A stretch of DNA of 16,974 nucleotides from Bacillota bacterium (GTDB taxonomy: Bacteria; Bacillota; UBA4882; UBA10575). The stretch is from contig JAAYMP010000205.1 of assembly GCA_012521315.1 (NCBI GenBank), positions 1-16,974 on the forward strand, written 5' to 3'. Positions 6,987 through 15,063 of the stretch are shown here, piece after piece. A program made the position numbers and the translations under genes. How positions within the stretch are numbered: position 1 is the first letter of the stretch; each line of letters opens with the position of its first letter. The notes under the pieces are model-generated. The model saw only the letters and a list, made by a program, of their open reading frames with translations. It made no database searches and was not told the DNA's origin.

Positions 6987-9161
6987 CTAAGAAACTCTTG
7001 CTTCCGTGCCCGGCTCAACTTGGAACCGTTCAATCATGCCAACTAGACTCTCGGCCATTCTCCGCAAATCGGCGGCCAGACTCTTGACTTGGTCGGCAAT
7101 GGCGGTCTGTTCTTCCGTCGCGGCGGAGACCTCCTCCGCCGAAGCGGCTGTCTCTTCCAAGATGGAACTGATCACTTCAATAGATTGGGTTGTTTCTTCC
7201 TTGGCCCGGCCAACTTCATTAATGATGGCCACCATCTCCATCATCCGTCTGGTCGTTTCGTCCATGGCCGTAATGATGCGCGTAAAGGATTCCTGCGCTC
7301 CGGTGACCGACTCCATTTGTCTGGCCATGATTGCATATCCCCGTTCGATCGTCGACGTGGACAACAGAATCTTTTCAAGGATGCTCTTCACAATCGCATT
7401 GATTGTGTTGGCGCCATCCTGCGACCGGGTCGCCAGTTGGTTCATCTCCTCCGCCACGACGGCAAAACCTTTCCCCATTTCACCGGCACGCGCGGCTTCA
7501 ATCGAGGCGTTCAACGCCAAAAGGTTGGATTGTTCGGCCAGATTACCAATGACTTCCGTAATCCGGCTAATCTCGTCAATACTGGTTTGGAGGTCGTTAA
7601 TAACGTCCAGCATCACCGTTGTTATTTCTTCCGTTTCTTTGGCATTGGCCATCAACGCGCTGACTGTTTCTTGCGAATTGTAGCTCAGTTCTTTGGTCGA
7701 ACTGGAGATTTCCCCGACTTCATCGGCCTTCTCATGGACTTTTTCAAGCTGAACGGCCAATTGATGCATTCGGATACTGGAATTTTCCGCTTCTTTGGTT
7801 TGCTCAGCCGTCCCTGAACTGACCTCCGACATAATACGGGCAATACTCTCCGCGGTCCGGGCTGATTCCAGCGAACTATCTTCCAACACAAAACTATGAT
7901 TCAAAATGCTTTTTACGGCGACTTGGGTTTCGGTGATCAGCTTCCCGATATTCTCAACCATCCGGTTAAAACTCGTGCCCAACACGCCCAATTCATCCTC
8001 GGTGTTCATCCGGACCCGCACCGAAAGATCGCCGCTTTCCGCCTTCGCCATGGCTTGCACGACTTCATTCAGGGATTTTGCGATCCCAATCGCCACTTTG
8101 AGAGAGATCACAACGGCCAGCAAGGCAAAGAAACCGGCTATGACTAGGGTGGTTAAACCAATCGTCCGCGATTCGGCGTAAAGATAGGAAGTCCGGGTAA
8201 AACACAACAGGCGCCAACCTTGGCCGCCAATCCCTGTTTCACCACTGATGCCCTTAAAAGTAACTAAGTTTACGATCCCTTTAACCTTACTAATGTAACT
8301 GCCTTGGTTTTGTTCTCCGCCGGTTTCCTGGTCCGCTTCCGGCGCCGGCGTCAGAGTCTGTATAGGCTGGGTATTGGCCAAAAGGGCCGAAATCCGCTCC
8401 CCAATATATTCCTTCAGCGGGGAAGAAACAATATAGCCATCGCCATCGATGAGGACCGAATATTTGTTTAAACTGGTGGCGGGGGTATCCCCCCCTGTAT
8501 AATAATGGGAATTAATAATCCTGTCAATCTTCCCTTCTTCCACCAAAATCAGTAAAATCCCTAAGGGAGTTTGGGTGACCTCATCAACGATACTTCGTCC
8601 TAAATACAAAAAGGGGGTGCTTTCTACTGTAAGCAAAGTCCAACTTATATCACCCCCCGCTTGAACAATCTGCCGGTATGTTTCCTTCGCCCGCAACTGC
8701 ATACTTAATTGTTTCAATTCCGGACCATAATCTTTAGCGTAGACCAACGGTTCACGGTCGGCAACTTCACTGATAAAGATAAAACCAAAGATATCCGGAT
8801 TACTAATGAGAAAGTTATTAAAGAACCGAAACACGATGTGCCGTTCGCCCATGGCAATGCTGGGGTCCAGATTGTTGTAATTCCAGATCGCCTGGTGGAA
8901 CTGTTGATCAATTAAAAGCTGAAGCGATACCTTTTCAAATTCATCAAGTTTAACCCGGACATGGGCCGCCGTTTGGTTGAGCTCGTCCAGGGTTGACTGG
9001 GTAATTTTCCTGGTCATCGCCGATCTTGAACTGGTAAATGACATTAGACCAACAATAAAAATTGGAACAAGAGAGACAAAGATCGAGGAGTAAATTAAAC
9101 GATCGCGGATTGAGGTTTTTCCAATGAGCCTTACGAGTCTGCTATTCCTCTTTGCGAACAT
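6987..9161 (-). CDS. Methyl-accepting chemotaxis protein (TM-Cache-TM-HAMP-MA)
   Basis: This 724-aa transmembrane chemoreceptor is predicted to control CheA activity. From the ATG at 9161: a short basic N-terminus, TM1 about 24-43, a large extracytoplasmic Cache-type domain to about 330, TM2 about 334-356, a HAMP about 354-408 and a long coiled-coil signalling domain. The hairpin tip at about 540-571 reads GNLAEQSNLLALNASIEAAR followed by AGEMGKGFAVVAEE, the diagnostic MCP core. There is no NWETF-like CheR/CheB tether at the C-terminus. The start is set by AGGAGGG (9173-9167), 5 nt upstream; a TTG frame reaching 9197 is less likely. It is the first gene of the minus-strand cluster and ends 12 bp before the YtfQ-like gene, which suggests indirect sugar sensing through a binding protein. 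The sensor half is closely related to the sensor-only protein at 4745-5893. Confidence 0.93.
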   Translation of the reverse strand: MFAKRNSRLVRLIGKTSIRDRLIYSSIFVSLVPIFIVGLMSFTSSRSAMTRKITQSTLDELNQTAAHVRVKLDEFEKVSLQLLIDQQFHQAIWNYNNLDPSIAMGERHIVFRFFNNFLISNPDIFGFIFISEVADREPLVYAKDYGPELKQLSMQLRAKETYRQIVQAGGDISWTLLTVESTPFLYLGRSIVDEVTQTPLGILLILVEEGKIDRIINSHYYTGGDTPATSLNKYSVLIDGDGYIVSSPLKEYIGERISALLANTQPIQTLTPAPEADQETGGEQNQGSYISKVKGIVNLVTFKGISGETGIGGQGWRLLCFTRTSYLYAESRTIGLTTLVIAGFFALLAVVISLKVAIGIAKSLNEVVQAMAKAESGDLSVRVRMNTEDELGVLGTSFNRMVENIGKLITETQVAVKSILNHSFVLEDSSLESARTAESIARIMSEVSSGTAEQTKEAENSSIRMHQLAVQLEKVHEKADEVGEISSSTKELSYNSQETVSALMANAKETEEITTVMLDVINDLQTSIDEISRITEVIGNLAEQSNLLALNASIEAARAGEMGKGFAVVAEEMNQLATRSQDGANTINAIVKSILEKILLSTSTIERGYAIMARQMESVTGAQESFTRIITAMDETTRRMMEMVAIINEVGRAKEETTQSIEVISSILEETAASAEEVSAATEEQTAIADQVKSLAADLRRMAESLVGMIERFQVEPGTEARVS

Positions 9162-9538
9162 GACCACCCTCCTCGCCAACATTTGGTCGGCAATCAACTT
9201 TATAGCAAATGTTCGCCAAAAGAACAGGCAAATCCTTTGGTATTAATTTATTATTCATCGATATTATAAAAAACCCGCCGTCCGCATTAGAATGGAGTTG
9301 TTTTTATTATCCTTTGATATTTTTATAAACAAATTTGGCGAACCCAGCATCCCGCAGAACTTCCGGTCCAGCCAGGTCATTTTCTCCCCATTCCAGGCTC
9401 CCCGTTTGAATTAATTTATAGCCAGAAATTAGACACTCACCAAACCATTTTCTTTCATCTACACCTTTCCAGCTTTTCCTTTTCTCCCATTTTCGCTGTG
9501 CAACCATCCGCGTTCCCACCACCCTTCCGGTTATTATT
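9162..9538. other. AT-rich intergenic region upstream of the MCP gene
   Basis: This stretch should hold the promoter of the six-gene minus-strand cluster, but I cannot name a convincing one. A perfect -10 hexamer TATAAT occurs on the minus strand at 9268-9263 with no acceptable -35 box at 16-18 bp. A second AT-rich stretch, CTATAAAG, lies near 9208-9215, also without a good partner. No sigma-D type chemotaxis promoter was recognised. Its left part (9307-9522) also carries the doubtful small ORF listed separately. Confidence 0.4.
9307..9522 (-). CDS. Doubtful small ORF, 71 codons, no recognised family
   Basis: An open frame of 71 codons starts at GTG 9522 (alternative ATG at 9507) and is preceded by the purine-rich GGAAGGG, which is only 2 nt from the GTG and so poorly placed. 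The product would be basic and tryptophan-rich at its N-terminus (RKWEKRKSWKGVDERKWFG), with no signal peptide or membrane segment. I recognise no domain. It lies downstream of two terminator-like hairpins and upstream of the MCP gene in the same direction. It could be a small real gene, a fragment of a lost gene, or chance. Confidence 0.22.
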   Translation of the reverse strand: MVGTRMVAQRKWEKRKSWKGVDERKWFGECLISGYKLIQTGSLEWGENDLAGPEVLRDAGFAKFVYKNIKG

Positions 9539-9569
9539 AAAATTTCCCCTTATAGCACCGGAGGGGAAA
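9539..9569 (-). terminator. Second terminator-like hairpin downstream of the outer-membrane-protein gene
   Basis: On the minus strand TTTCCCCT (9569-9562) pairs perfectly with AGGGGAAA (9550-9543) around an 11-nt loop and is followed by TTTT (9542-9539) and AATAATAA. It sits about 40 bp beyond the stronger hairpin at 9606-9640, so it could be a backup terminator. Confidence 0.45.
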
Positions 9570-9605
9570 AGCGGTGGTGGGCTATGACGGAGCCGGAATT
9601 TCGTC

Positions 9606-9640
9606 AAAAAAATAGCTGTCTACACCAAAGTAGACAGCCA
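9606..9640 (-). terminator. Strong Rho-independent terminator of the outer-membrane-protein gene
   Basis: On the minus strand an 11-bp stem TGGCTGTCTAC / GTAGACAGCTA (one G-U pair) closes a 6-nt loop and runs straight into seven T residues (9612-9606). It lies about 40 bp after the stop codon of the gene at 9679-10179 and makes that gene a single-gene transcription unit. Confidence 0.9.
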
Positions 9641-9678
9641 TTTGCCAACTGGAATCTAAGATAGTCTAAAATCTAACC

Positions 9679-10179
9679 TTACCAACTGTAGCCAAGGGAA
9701 AGCATGAGAGCAGGCGAAAAGCCACTCCAAGAAGAATAACCTTCCAATTTACCAAAGATCATTTGCCCGCCGGCACCGGCTTCAACAGTAAACCCGTGAT
9801 TGAAGATCCATTTGAATCCGACTAGCCCCACTACATTAGCGCCCGTTGTAGAAACACCAGGGGCTGAAGCAAAGACGACTCCGGCCGTCCCTTGGCCAAA
9901 AAAGCCGCTAAAATCCTCACCGCCCAGGTACTGGCGATAACCGCCGCCGACGCCAAAAGCGGTAATCTTGTCCCCTAAAATCTCCCAGCTTAAATAACTT
10001 CCGTTAATCAAGAAGCTGTTCTGGTGGTGCAAGGATTTTTCGTAAGTTGCATTAAAGATCCCGAATAATAAACCAAACGGATTAACGGTCACTGTCTGTT
10101 CTTCCGCAGCCATGGAGACATTGGCCACCAAAAGAATAAGCACCAAGCTGAGGCTGATTAAAGTCAAAACTCTTTTCAT
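9679..10179 (-). CDS. Small outer-membrane beta-barrel-like protein (DUF3575/OmpW-like appearance)
   Basis: This 166-aa protein has a clear Sec signal peptide (MKRVLTLISL then a hydrophobic core ending near SMAA, residues 1-25). The mature part alternates polar and hydrophobic residues in about seven or eight short glycine- and aromatic-rich segments, for example NPFGLLFGIFNATYEKSL, NSFLINGSYLSWEI, AFGVGGGYRQYLG and VEAGAGGQMIFGKL. It ends in ALMLSLGYSW, with the terminal aromatic residue that BAM-dependent barrels use as a sorting signal. The NPFGLLFGIFN start resembles DUF3575-type barrel proteins; the exact family is uncertain. ATG 10179 is preferred to the TTG just before it. No Shine-Dalgarno sequence is visible. 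It has its own promoter and terminator. In an otherwise Firmicutes-like neighbourhood it implies a diderm envelope. Its role, pore or structural, is unknown. Confidence 0.78.
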   Translation of the reverse strand: MKRVLTLISLSLVLILLVANVSMAAEEQTVTVNPFGLLFGIFNATYEKSLHHQNSFLINGSYLSWEILGDKITAFGVGGGYRQYLGGEDFSGFFGQGTAGVVFASAPGVSTTGANVVGLVGFKWIFNHGFTVEAGAGGQMIFGKLEGYSSWSGFSPALMLSLGYSW

Positions 10180-10215
10180 CAATATGTATTATTTTCAAAG
10201 ATTTATAATGTCTAA

Positions 10216-10243
10216 ATTGTAACACACCGTTAACTATTGTCAA
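10216..10243 (-). promoter_or_regulatory. sigma-A type promoter of the outer-membrane-protein gene
   Basis: On the minus strand a perfect -35 TTGACA (10243-10238) is followed by a 16-bp spacer and a -10 TACAAT (10221-10216). Transcription would start near 10209, giving an A/T-rich leader of about 30 nt with no GGAGG-like element before ATG 10179. The promoter sits immediately after the mutS2 stop codon. Confidence 0.75.
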
Positions 10244-10258
10244 GAAAAAATTACCTGC

Positions 10259-12613
10259 TTACCGCTGCAGTTCCACCACGGTTACGCCCATCCCGCCCTC
10301 GTTGGTTTCGCCCCAACGGTATTTGCTGACACGGGGGTGTTTCTTCACATATTCGGCGATGGCGGTGCGCAGGACGCCGGTGCCTTTGCCGTGAATCAAC
10401 CGGACCCAGGGCAGCCCGGCCAGGACGGCTTCATCCAAGTATTTGTCGGTAACTTGCAACGCTTCCTCGACGGTCATCCCCCGCAGGTCAAGTTCGGGCG
10501 AGATGGTTTTGGCCTTTTCCTGACCCAACGCGCCCATCTTGATCTTCCCCGGCTCCGGCTTTTGCTTCCGCCCGACCAATGGCGTAAGTTTACCCCGTTC
10601 CACCCAGAGACGGACCGCGCCGGACTGGACAAGCGCACTGTCCGCATTGAGGTCGACAATCTCACCCTCCTGGGCCAACCCTGCTAGCCGCACGCACATT
10701 CCTACTTCCAGTTCCCCCCGGTACTCCTCGTCCACAGGTAGTAACGGCTCCTCCAGTTCGGCCAGGCGGTTTTGGAACACCACCCGGGCTTGGTTCGCCA
10801 ACCGGCTGCGAGTCCTCTGGTCCGTCGCCTCCTGCAAACTCCGGAGCAGTTTTTCCATCTCCCGCCGGGTTGCGCGGACGAGGGCACGGGCTTCCTCCCG
10901 CGCCGCTTTTAAAAGCTCCTCTTTTTTCGCCTTCAGTTCCGCAAGCTCGGCCCGTAATTGCTGTTCATCCCGTTGGGCTCGGAGCCGCAAAGCAGAAGCA
11001 TCATGCCGTTCCTGCTCCAATAACTGCCGTTCTTTCATGATCTCGCCGATCAGGTCTTCCACCCGCCGTTCTCCAGGGGAGAGGAGCTGGCGCGCCCGCG
11101 CAATAACGGCCGGGTCCAGTCCCAAACGGGAAGCCACCGCAAAAGCGTTACTGCGGCCGGGAAGGCCAATGAGCAGGCGGTAAGTGGGGGCTAAGGTTTG
11201 GGGATCGAACTCGACCGAAGCATTCTGCACCCCCGGGGTTTGGTAAGCAAAAACTTTTAAGTCTCCATAGTGGGTGGTGGCGATCGTCCGCACCCCCCGC
11301 CGGTGGAACTCTTCCAGCAGGGCAATGGCCAGGGTGGCCCCTTCGGCCGGGTCGGTCCCGGCCCCCAGTTCGTCCAGGAGGACAAGGCAGCCTTCGTCCC
11401 TGGCTTCTTGCAAAATCGCAATAATATTGGTCAAGTGGGCGGAAAAGGTACTGAGGCTCTGCTCGATGCTTTGCTCATCACCGATATCGCAATAGATACC
11501 GGTAAAAACCCCCACTTCCGAGCCGGACGCCGCGGGCAGGTGCAGCCCGGACTGGGCCATCAGAGTCAAGAGTCCGGTCGTCTTCAGGCTGACCGTCTTC
11601 CCGCCGGTATTTGGTCCGGTGATGACCAACGTGTGAAAACTGCGGCCCAGTTCCAGATCGATGGGGACCACCTTCCCTTCCAGCAGGGGATGGCGGGCCC
11701 CCAGAAGCCGGAGATACCCTTCATTGTTAATCACCGGTTCGGTTCCGCCCAAAGCTTGGCTGTACCGGGCTTTCGCGAAAGCCAGATCCAGGCGGGCCAA
11801 AAGCGCCAAATTCGCCCGGGCCGGGGTCGCCACTTCGCCCACCAGCGCACTAAGGGCCGCCAGGATCCGGGCGACTTCCTGTTCTTCCTCCGCCTCCACC
11901 TGGCGCAATTGGTTGTTAATCTCCACCACCGCCATCGGCTCAATAAACAAAGTGGCGCCACTGGCCGACTGGTCGTGCACGATCCCCGGGATCGCCTGGC
12001 GGTACTCTTGCTTAACCGGGATGACGTAACGGCCGTTTCGGACGGTAATCAAGGCCTCTTGCAGGTATTTTCGGGTTTCGTTCCCTTGGACCAGCGCTTC
12101 CAGTTTATCGCGGATCCGGTTCTGAAAGGTGCGGATCTGCGCCCGAAGCCGGGAGAGCAACGGGCTGGCCTGGTCCTTCACCCGCCCTTCTTCCGGTTCG
12201 ATGGCCTGTTCAATCTCCCGTTCCAGATCGGGAAAAGCCGTCAAGCCCGCGGCCAAAACCGCCAAAGTAGGGGCCTGCTCCGCTTTCTCCCCGCGGAAAA
12301 AGGCCTTAAGCAACCGGGCGGCCCGGCAAGTATCGCCCACCGCCGTCAGTTCTTCCGGGGACAAAACGCCCCCCAGACCGGCTTTTTTCAAGGCGGCCTG
12401 CAGGTCATGAATCCCCCCAAGGGGAACCTTTTCTCCGCTTTGGAACAAACGGCAAGCTTCCGTCGTCTCCGCCTGCCATGTTCTGATCTCATCCGGCTGA
12501 CACGACGGCCGAAGCTTCAGAGCCAATTCCTTCCCCAAAGGGCTGCTGGCGTAGGTCGACAACCGGGTCAGAATCTTTTCAAACTCCAAAACCCGGTAAG
12601 TCCGCTCGTTCAC
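10259..12613 (-). CDS. mutS2: MutS2 (MutS-family ATPase with C-terminal Smr domain)
   Basis: This 784-aa protein is of normal MutS2 length. Residues about 1-320 carry the MutS core/lever region (RNGRYVIPVKQEYR at 192-205; SASGATLFIEP at 216-226). The ATPase follows with Walker A GPNTGGKT (333-340), the DIGDEQSIEQSLSTFS signature (376-391), Walker B VLLDE (411-415) and THYG (447-450). A long charged coiled coil (about 520-620) leads to the Smr nuclease-like domain (about 705-784) with LDLRGM and HGKG. MutS2 proteins are not mismatch-repair enzymes: they are linked to suppression of recombination and, in Bacillus, to splitting of collided ribosomes. The GTG start at 12613 follows AAGGAGG (12627-12621) by 7 nt. 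The gene lies 77 bp after lon on the same strand and may be co-transcribed. No anomalies seen. Confidence 0.97.
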   Translation of the reverse strand: MNERTYRVLEFEKILTRLSTYASSPLGKELALKLRPSCQPDEIRTWQAETTEACRLFQSGEKVPLGGIHDLQAALKKAGLGGVLSPEELTAVGDTCRAARLLKAFFRGEKAEQAPTLAVLAAGLTAFPDLEREIEQAIEPEEGRVKDQASPLLSRLRAQIRTFQNRIRDKLEALVQGNETRKYLQEALITVRNGRYVIPVKQEYRQAIPGIVHDQSASGATLFIEPMAVVEINNQLRQVEAEEEQEVARILAALSALVGEVATPARANLALLARLDLAFAKARYSQALGGTEPVINNEGYLRLLGARHPLLEGKVVPIDLELGRSFHTLVITGPNTGGKTVSLKTTGLLTLMAQSGLHLPAASGSEVGVFTGIYCDIGDEQSIEQSLSTFSAHLTNIIAILQEARDEGCLVLLDELGAGTDPAEGATLAIALLEEFHRRGVRTIATTHYGDLKVFAYQTPGVQNASVEFDPQTLAPTYRLLIGLPGRSNAFAVASRLGLDPAVIARARQLLSPGERRVEDLIGEIMKERQLLEQERHDASALRLRAQRDEQQLRAELAELKAKKEELLKAAREEARALVRATRREMEKLLRSLQEATDQRTRSRLANQARVVFQNRLAELEEPLLPVDEEYRGELEVGMCVRLAGLAQEGEIVDLNADSALVQSGAVRLWVERGKLTPLVGRKQKPEPGKIKMGALGQEKAKTISPELDLRGMTVEEALQVTDKYLDEAVLAGLPWVRLIHGKGTGVLRTAIAEYVKKHPRVSKYRWGETNEGGMGVTVVELQR

Positions 12614-12690
12614 CGGATCGCCTCCTTGTTCCCTGTCGTCTGGATTCCCGCGGCTTCATATAATTTTAGCCGTAATGGACAGCGAAAATC

Positions 12691-15063
12691 TTACCCAACG
12701 CCTTCCGCCACCGCCAAAGTGGCAAGGGCTTCCTTCAACACCGCATCCATCTCTTCAACCAGGACGAAGCGGAGCTCGCGGGCGACCGGCGCCGGAATCT
12801 CCTCCAAATCTTTCTGGTTTTCCTTCGGAATGATGATCGTGCCAATCCCCGCCCGGTGGGCCGCCAGCACCTTTTCCTTTAACCCGCCAATCGGCAAGAT
12901 CCGGCCCCGCAGGGTAATCTCCCCAGTCATCGCCACGTCACTGCGGACCGGAACACCGGAAAGGGCGGAAACCACGGCCGTCGCCATCGTAATCCCGGCG
13001 GAAGGCCCGTCTTTCGGGATCGCCCCTTCCGGGACGTGAATATGGAGATCGGTGTTTTCGTGGAAATTATCGTCGATGCCGAAGGCGCCAGCCCGGGACC
13101 GGATATAGCTGACGGCGGCTTGGGCCGATTCGCGCATCACTTCCCCCAGTTTCCCGGTGAGCAGCAGATTCCCTTTGCCCTTGACGGCCGAAACTTCGAT
13201 CGTCAGAATATCCCCACCCACTTCGGTCCAGGCCAACCCGGTCGCCACGCCAACCCGGTCGCCTTCCTCTTTCAAGCCATACCGGAACTTGGGTATACCC
13301 AGGTATTTATGGAGATTTTGTTTGCCCACCCGCACCGTGGCGGTTTGCTTCCTCACCAACTGGCGGGCGGTCTTCCGGCAGATGGCCGCCAATTCCCGCT
13401 CCAGGTTCCTCACCCCCGCTTCGCGGGTATAGGAACGGATCACCTCGGTCAAGGCCGTATCGGTCAAGATCAGCTGTTCCCTGGTGAGCCCGTGCTCCTT
13501 CAACTGCTTGGGCAACAAGTGTTTTTTGGCAATCGCCACCTTCTCGTCCTCCGTATACCCGGCGATCTGAATGATCTCCATCCGGTCCAACAAGGGCCGG
13601 GGAATGTTATACGTAGTATTGGCGGTGGTGATGAAAAAGACCCGCGAGAGATCGAAGGTGACTTCCAGGTAATGATCGCCGAAGGCGTTATTCTGTTCCG
13701 GGTCCAAGACCTCCAACAGCGCGGCCGACGGGTCCCCCCGGAAATCCATGGACATCTTGTCGATCTCGTCCAAAAGCAAGACCGGGTTCTTCGAACCAAC
13801 CTGCCGCATGGACTGGATAATCTTACCCGGCATCGCCCCGACGTAGGTCCGGCGGTGGCCACGGATCTCGGCTTCATCCCGGACGCCGCCCAGGGAGAAA
13901 CGGACGAACTTGCGTCCCATTGCCCGCGCCACCGAACGGGCCAGCGAAGTCTTGCCGACCCCCGGCGGGCCAACCAGACAAAGAATGGGCCCTTTTAAAC
14001 TTTGGGTCAGTTTCCGGACGGCCAAAAACTCCAAAATCCGCTCTTTCACTTTGTCCAGGCCATAATGGTCCTCATTGAGGATCCGCTCCGCCCGTTCCAG
14101 ATCGAGGTGGTCCTCGGTATAGATCTCCCAGGGCAGCGCCAAGAGCCAATCAAGGTAATTCCGGACCACCGCCGCTTCGGCCACCATCGGCGGCATCTTC
14201 TCGAGACGGTCAATCTCCTTCAAAGCCCGTTCCCGTACTTCCTCCGGCAGGTTCTGCTCTTCAACCCGGGCCCGCAACTCGTCGGCTTCGGCCATCCGCT
14301 CGTCCTTCTCGCCCAGTTCTTTTTGGATCGCTTTCATCTGCTCCCGGAGATAGTATTCCTTCTGCGTCTTTTCCATCTGCTTTCGGACCCGCAGATGAAT
14401 ACGCCGCTCTATCTCGATGATCTCCAATTCATTGAGCAAAATCGCATAAAGTTTCTCCAGGCGTTCGCGGGGAGCGATCGCTTCCAACAAGGCCTGTTTA
14501 TCCTCGACTTTCAGGTTGAGATGGGACGCAATCACATCGGCCAGCCGGCCCGGCTCCTCGATGCTGGAGACCGAGGCCAAAACCTCCGGTTGCACCCGTT
14601 TACTATTCTTAATATACTGTTCAAACTGGAAGAAAGTCGTCCGCATCAATGCTTCCATCTCCGGAGTTTTCACCACGTCCTCTTCCACTTTTTCCACCAA
14701 AACCCGGTAATGGGGGTCCCGCTGCACAAACTCTTTCACCTGGACCCGGCTGATCCCTTCCACCAGCACCCGAATGGTCCCGTCGGGCAATTTCAATAAC
14801 TGCTTGACCTCGGCTAAGGTTCCCAAGCGGTATATATCATGAGTTTCCGGCTCGTCGGTCTTGGCTTGAAGCTGCGCCGCCAGCACAATCAGGCGGTTAT
14901 TGACCATTGCCTCTTCTAAAGCGCTAATCGACTTTTCTCTTCCAACATCCAAATGGATGATCAAGTATGGAAAGACAATAACTCCCCGGAGGGGAAGGAG
15001 TGGCAGTTCAAGCTGTTTCTCGTCACGGTTCAGTTTTCTCCAGTTCACGCCGGCCGCGGCCAT
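12691..15063 (-). CDS. lon: ATP-dependent protease La (LonA)
   Basis: This 790-aa cytoplasmic AAA+ serine protease degrades misfolded and regulatory proteins. From the ATG at 15063: the LON substrate-binding N-domain (about 18-210, starting LELPLLPLRGVIVFP), a coiled coil (about 220-260), the AAA+ module with Walker A GPPGVGKT (365-372) and Walker B LLLDE (429-433), and a C-terminal protease domain with the Ser-Lys dyad S688 in KDGPSAG and K731 in GGLKEK. Dyad spacing of 43 residues matches E. coli Lon. GGAGGTG (15077-15071) lies 7 nt before ATG 15063; a TTG at 15090 is less likely because the ribosome site would then fall inside the coding region. No CIRCE (HrcA) or CtsR heat-shock operator was seen upstream. 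mutS2 follows on the same strand. Confidence 0.97.
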   Translation of the reverse strand: MAAAGVNWRKLNRDEKQLELPLLPLRGVIVFPYLIIHLDVGREKSISALEEAMVNNRLIVLAAQLQAKTDEPETHDIYRLGTLAEVKQLLKLPDGTIRVLVEGISRVQVKEFVQRDPHYRVLVEKVEEDVVKTPEMEALMRTTFFQFEQYIKNSKRVQPEVLASVSSIEEPGRLADVIASHLNLKVEDKQALLEAIAPRERLEKLYAILLNELEIIEIERRIHLRVRKQMEKTQKEYYLREQMKAIQKELGEKDERMAEADELRARVEEQNLPEEVRERALKEIDRLEKMPPMVAEAAVVRNYLDWLLALPWEIYTEDHLDLERAERILNEDHYGLDKVKERILEFLAVRKLTQSLKGPILCLVGPPGVGKTSLARSVARAMGRKFVRFSLGGVRDEAEIRGHRRTYVGAMPGKIIQSMRQVGSKNPVLLLDEIDKMSMDFRGDPSAALLEVLDPEQNNAFGDHYLEVTFDLSRVFFITTANTTYNIPRPLLDRMEIIQIAGYTEDEKVAIAKKHLLPKQLKEHGLTREQLILTDTALTEVIRSYTREAGVRNLERELAAICRKTARQLVRKQTATVRVGKQNLHKYLGIPKFRYGLKEEGDRVGVATGLAWTEVGGDILTIEVSAVKGKGNLLLTGKLGEVMRESAQAAVSYIRSRAGAFGIDDNFHENTDLHIHVPEGAIPKDGPSAGITMATAVVSALSGVPVRSDVAMTGEITLRGRILPIGGLKEKVLAAHRAGIGTIIIPKENQKDLEEIPAPVARELRFVLVEEMDAVLKEALATLAVAEGVG

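Noticed and set aside
9205..9225. A sigma-54-like promoter (TGGCGAACATTTGCT on the minus strand) upstream of the MCP gene
   Set aside because: The GG and GC elements are one base too close together; sigma-54 promoters need strict spacing, and the flanking bases also deviate.
11270..13039. A 589-codon plus-strand open frame across mutS2 and the end of lon
   Set aside because: It is antisense to two confidently identified genes, lacks any recognisable domain and follows from the GC-biased codon use of those genes.
14002..14799. A 265-codon plus-strand open frame antisense to lon
   Set aside because: It is a shadow of the conserved lon coding sequence with no domain of its own.
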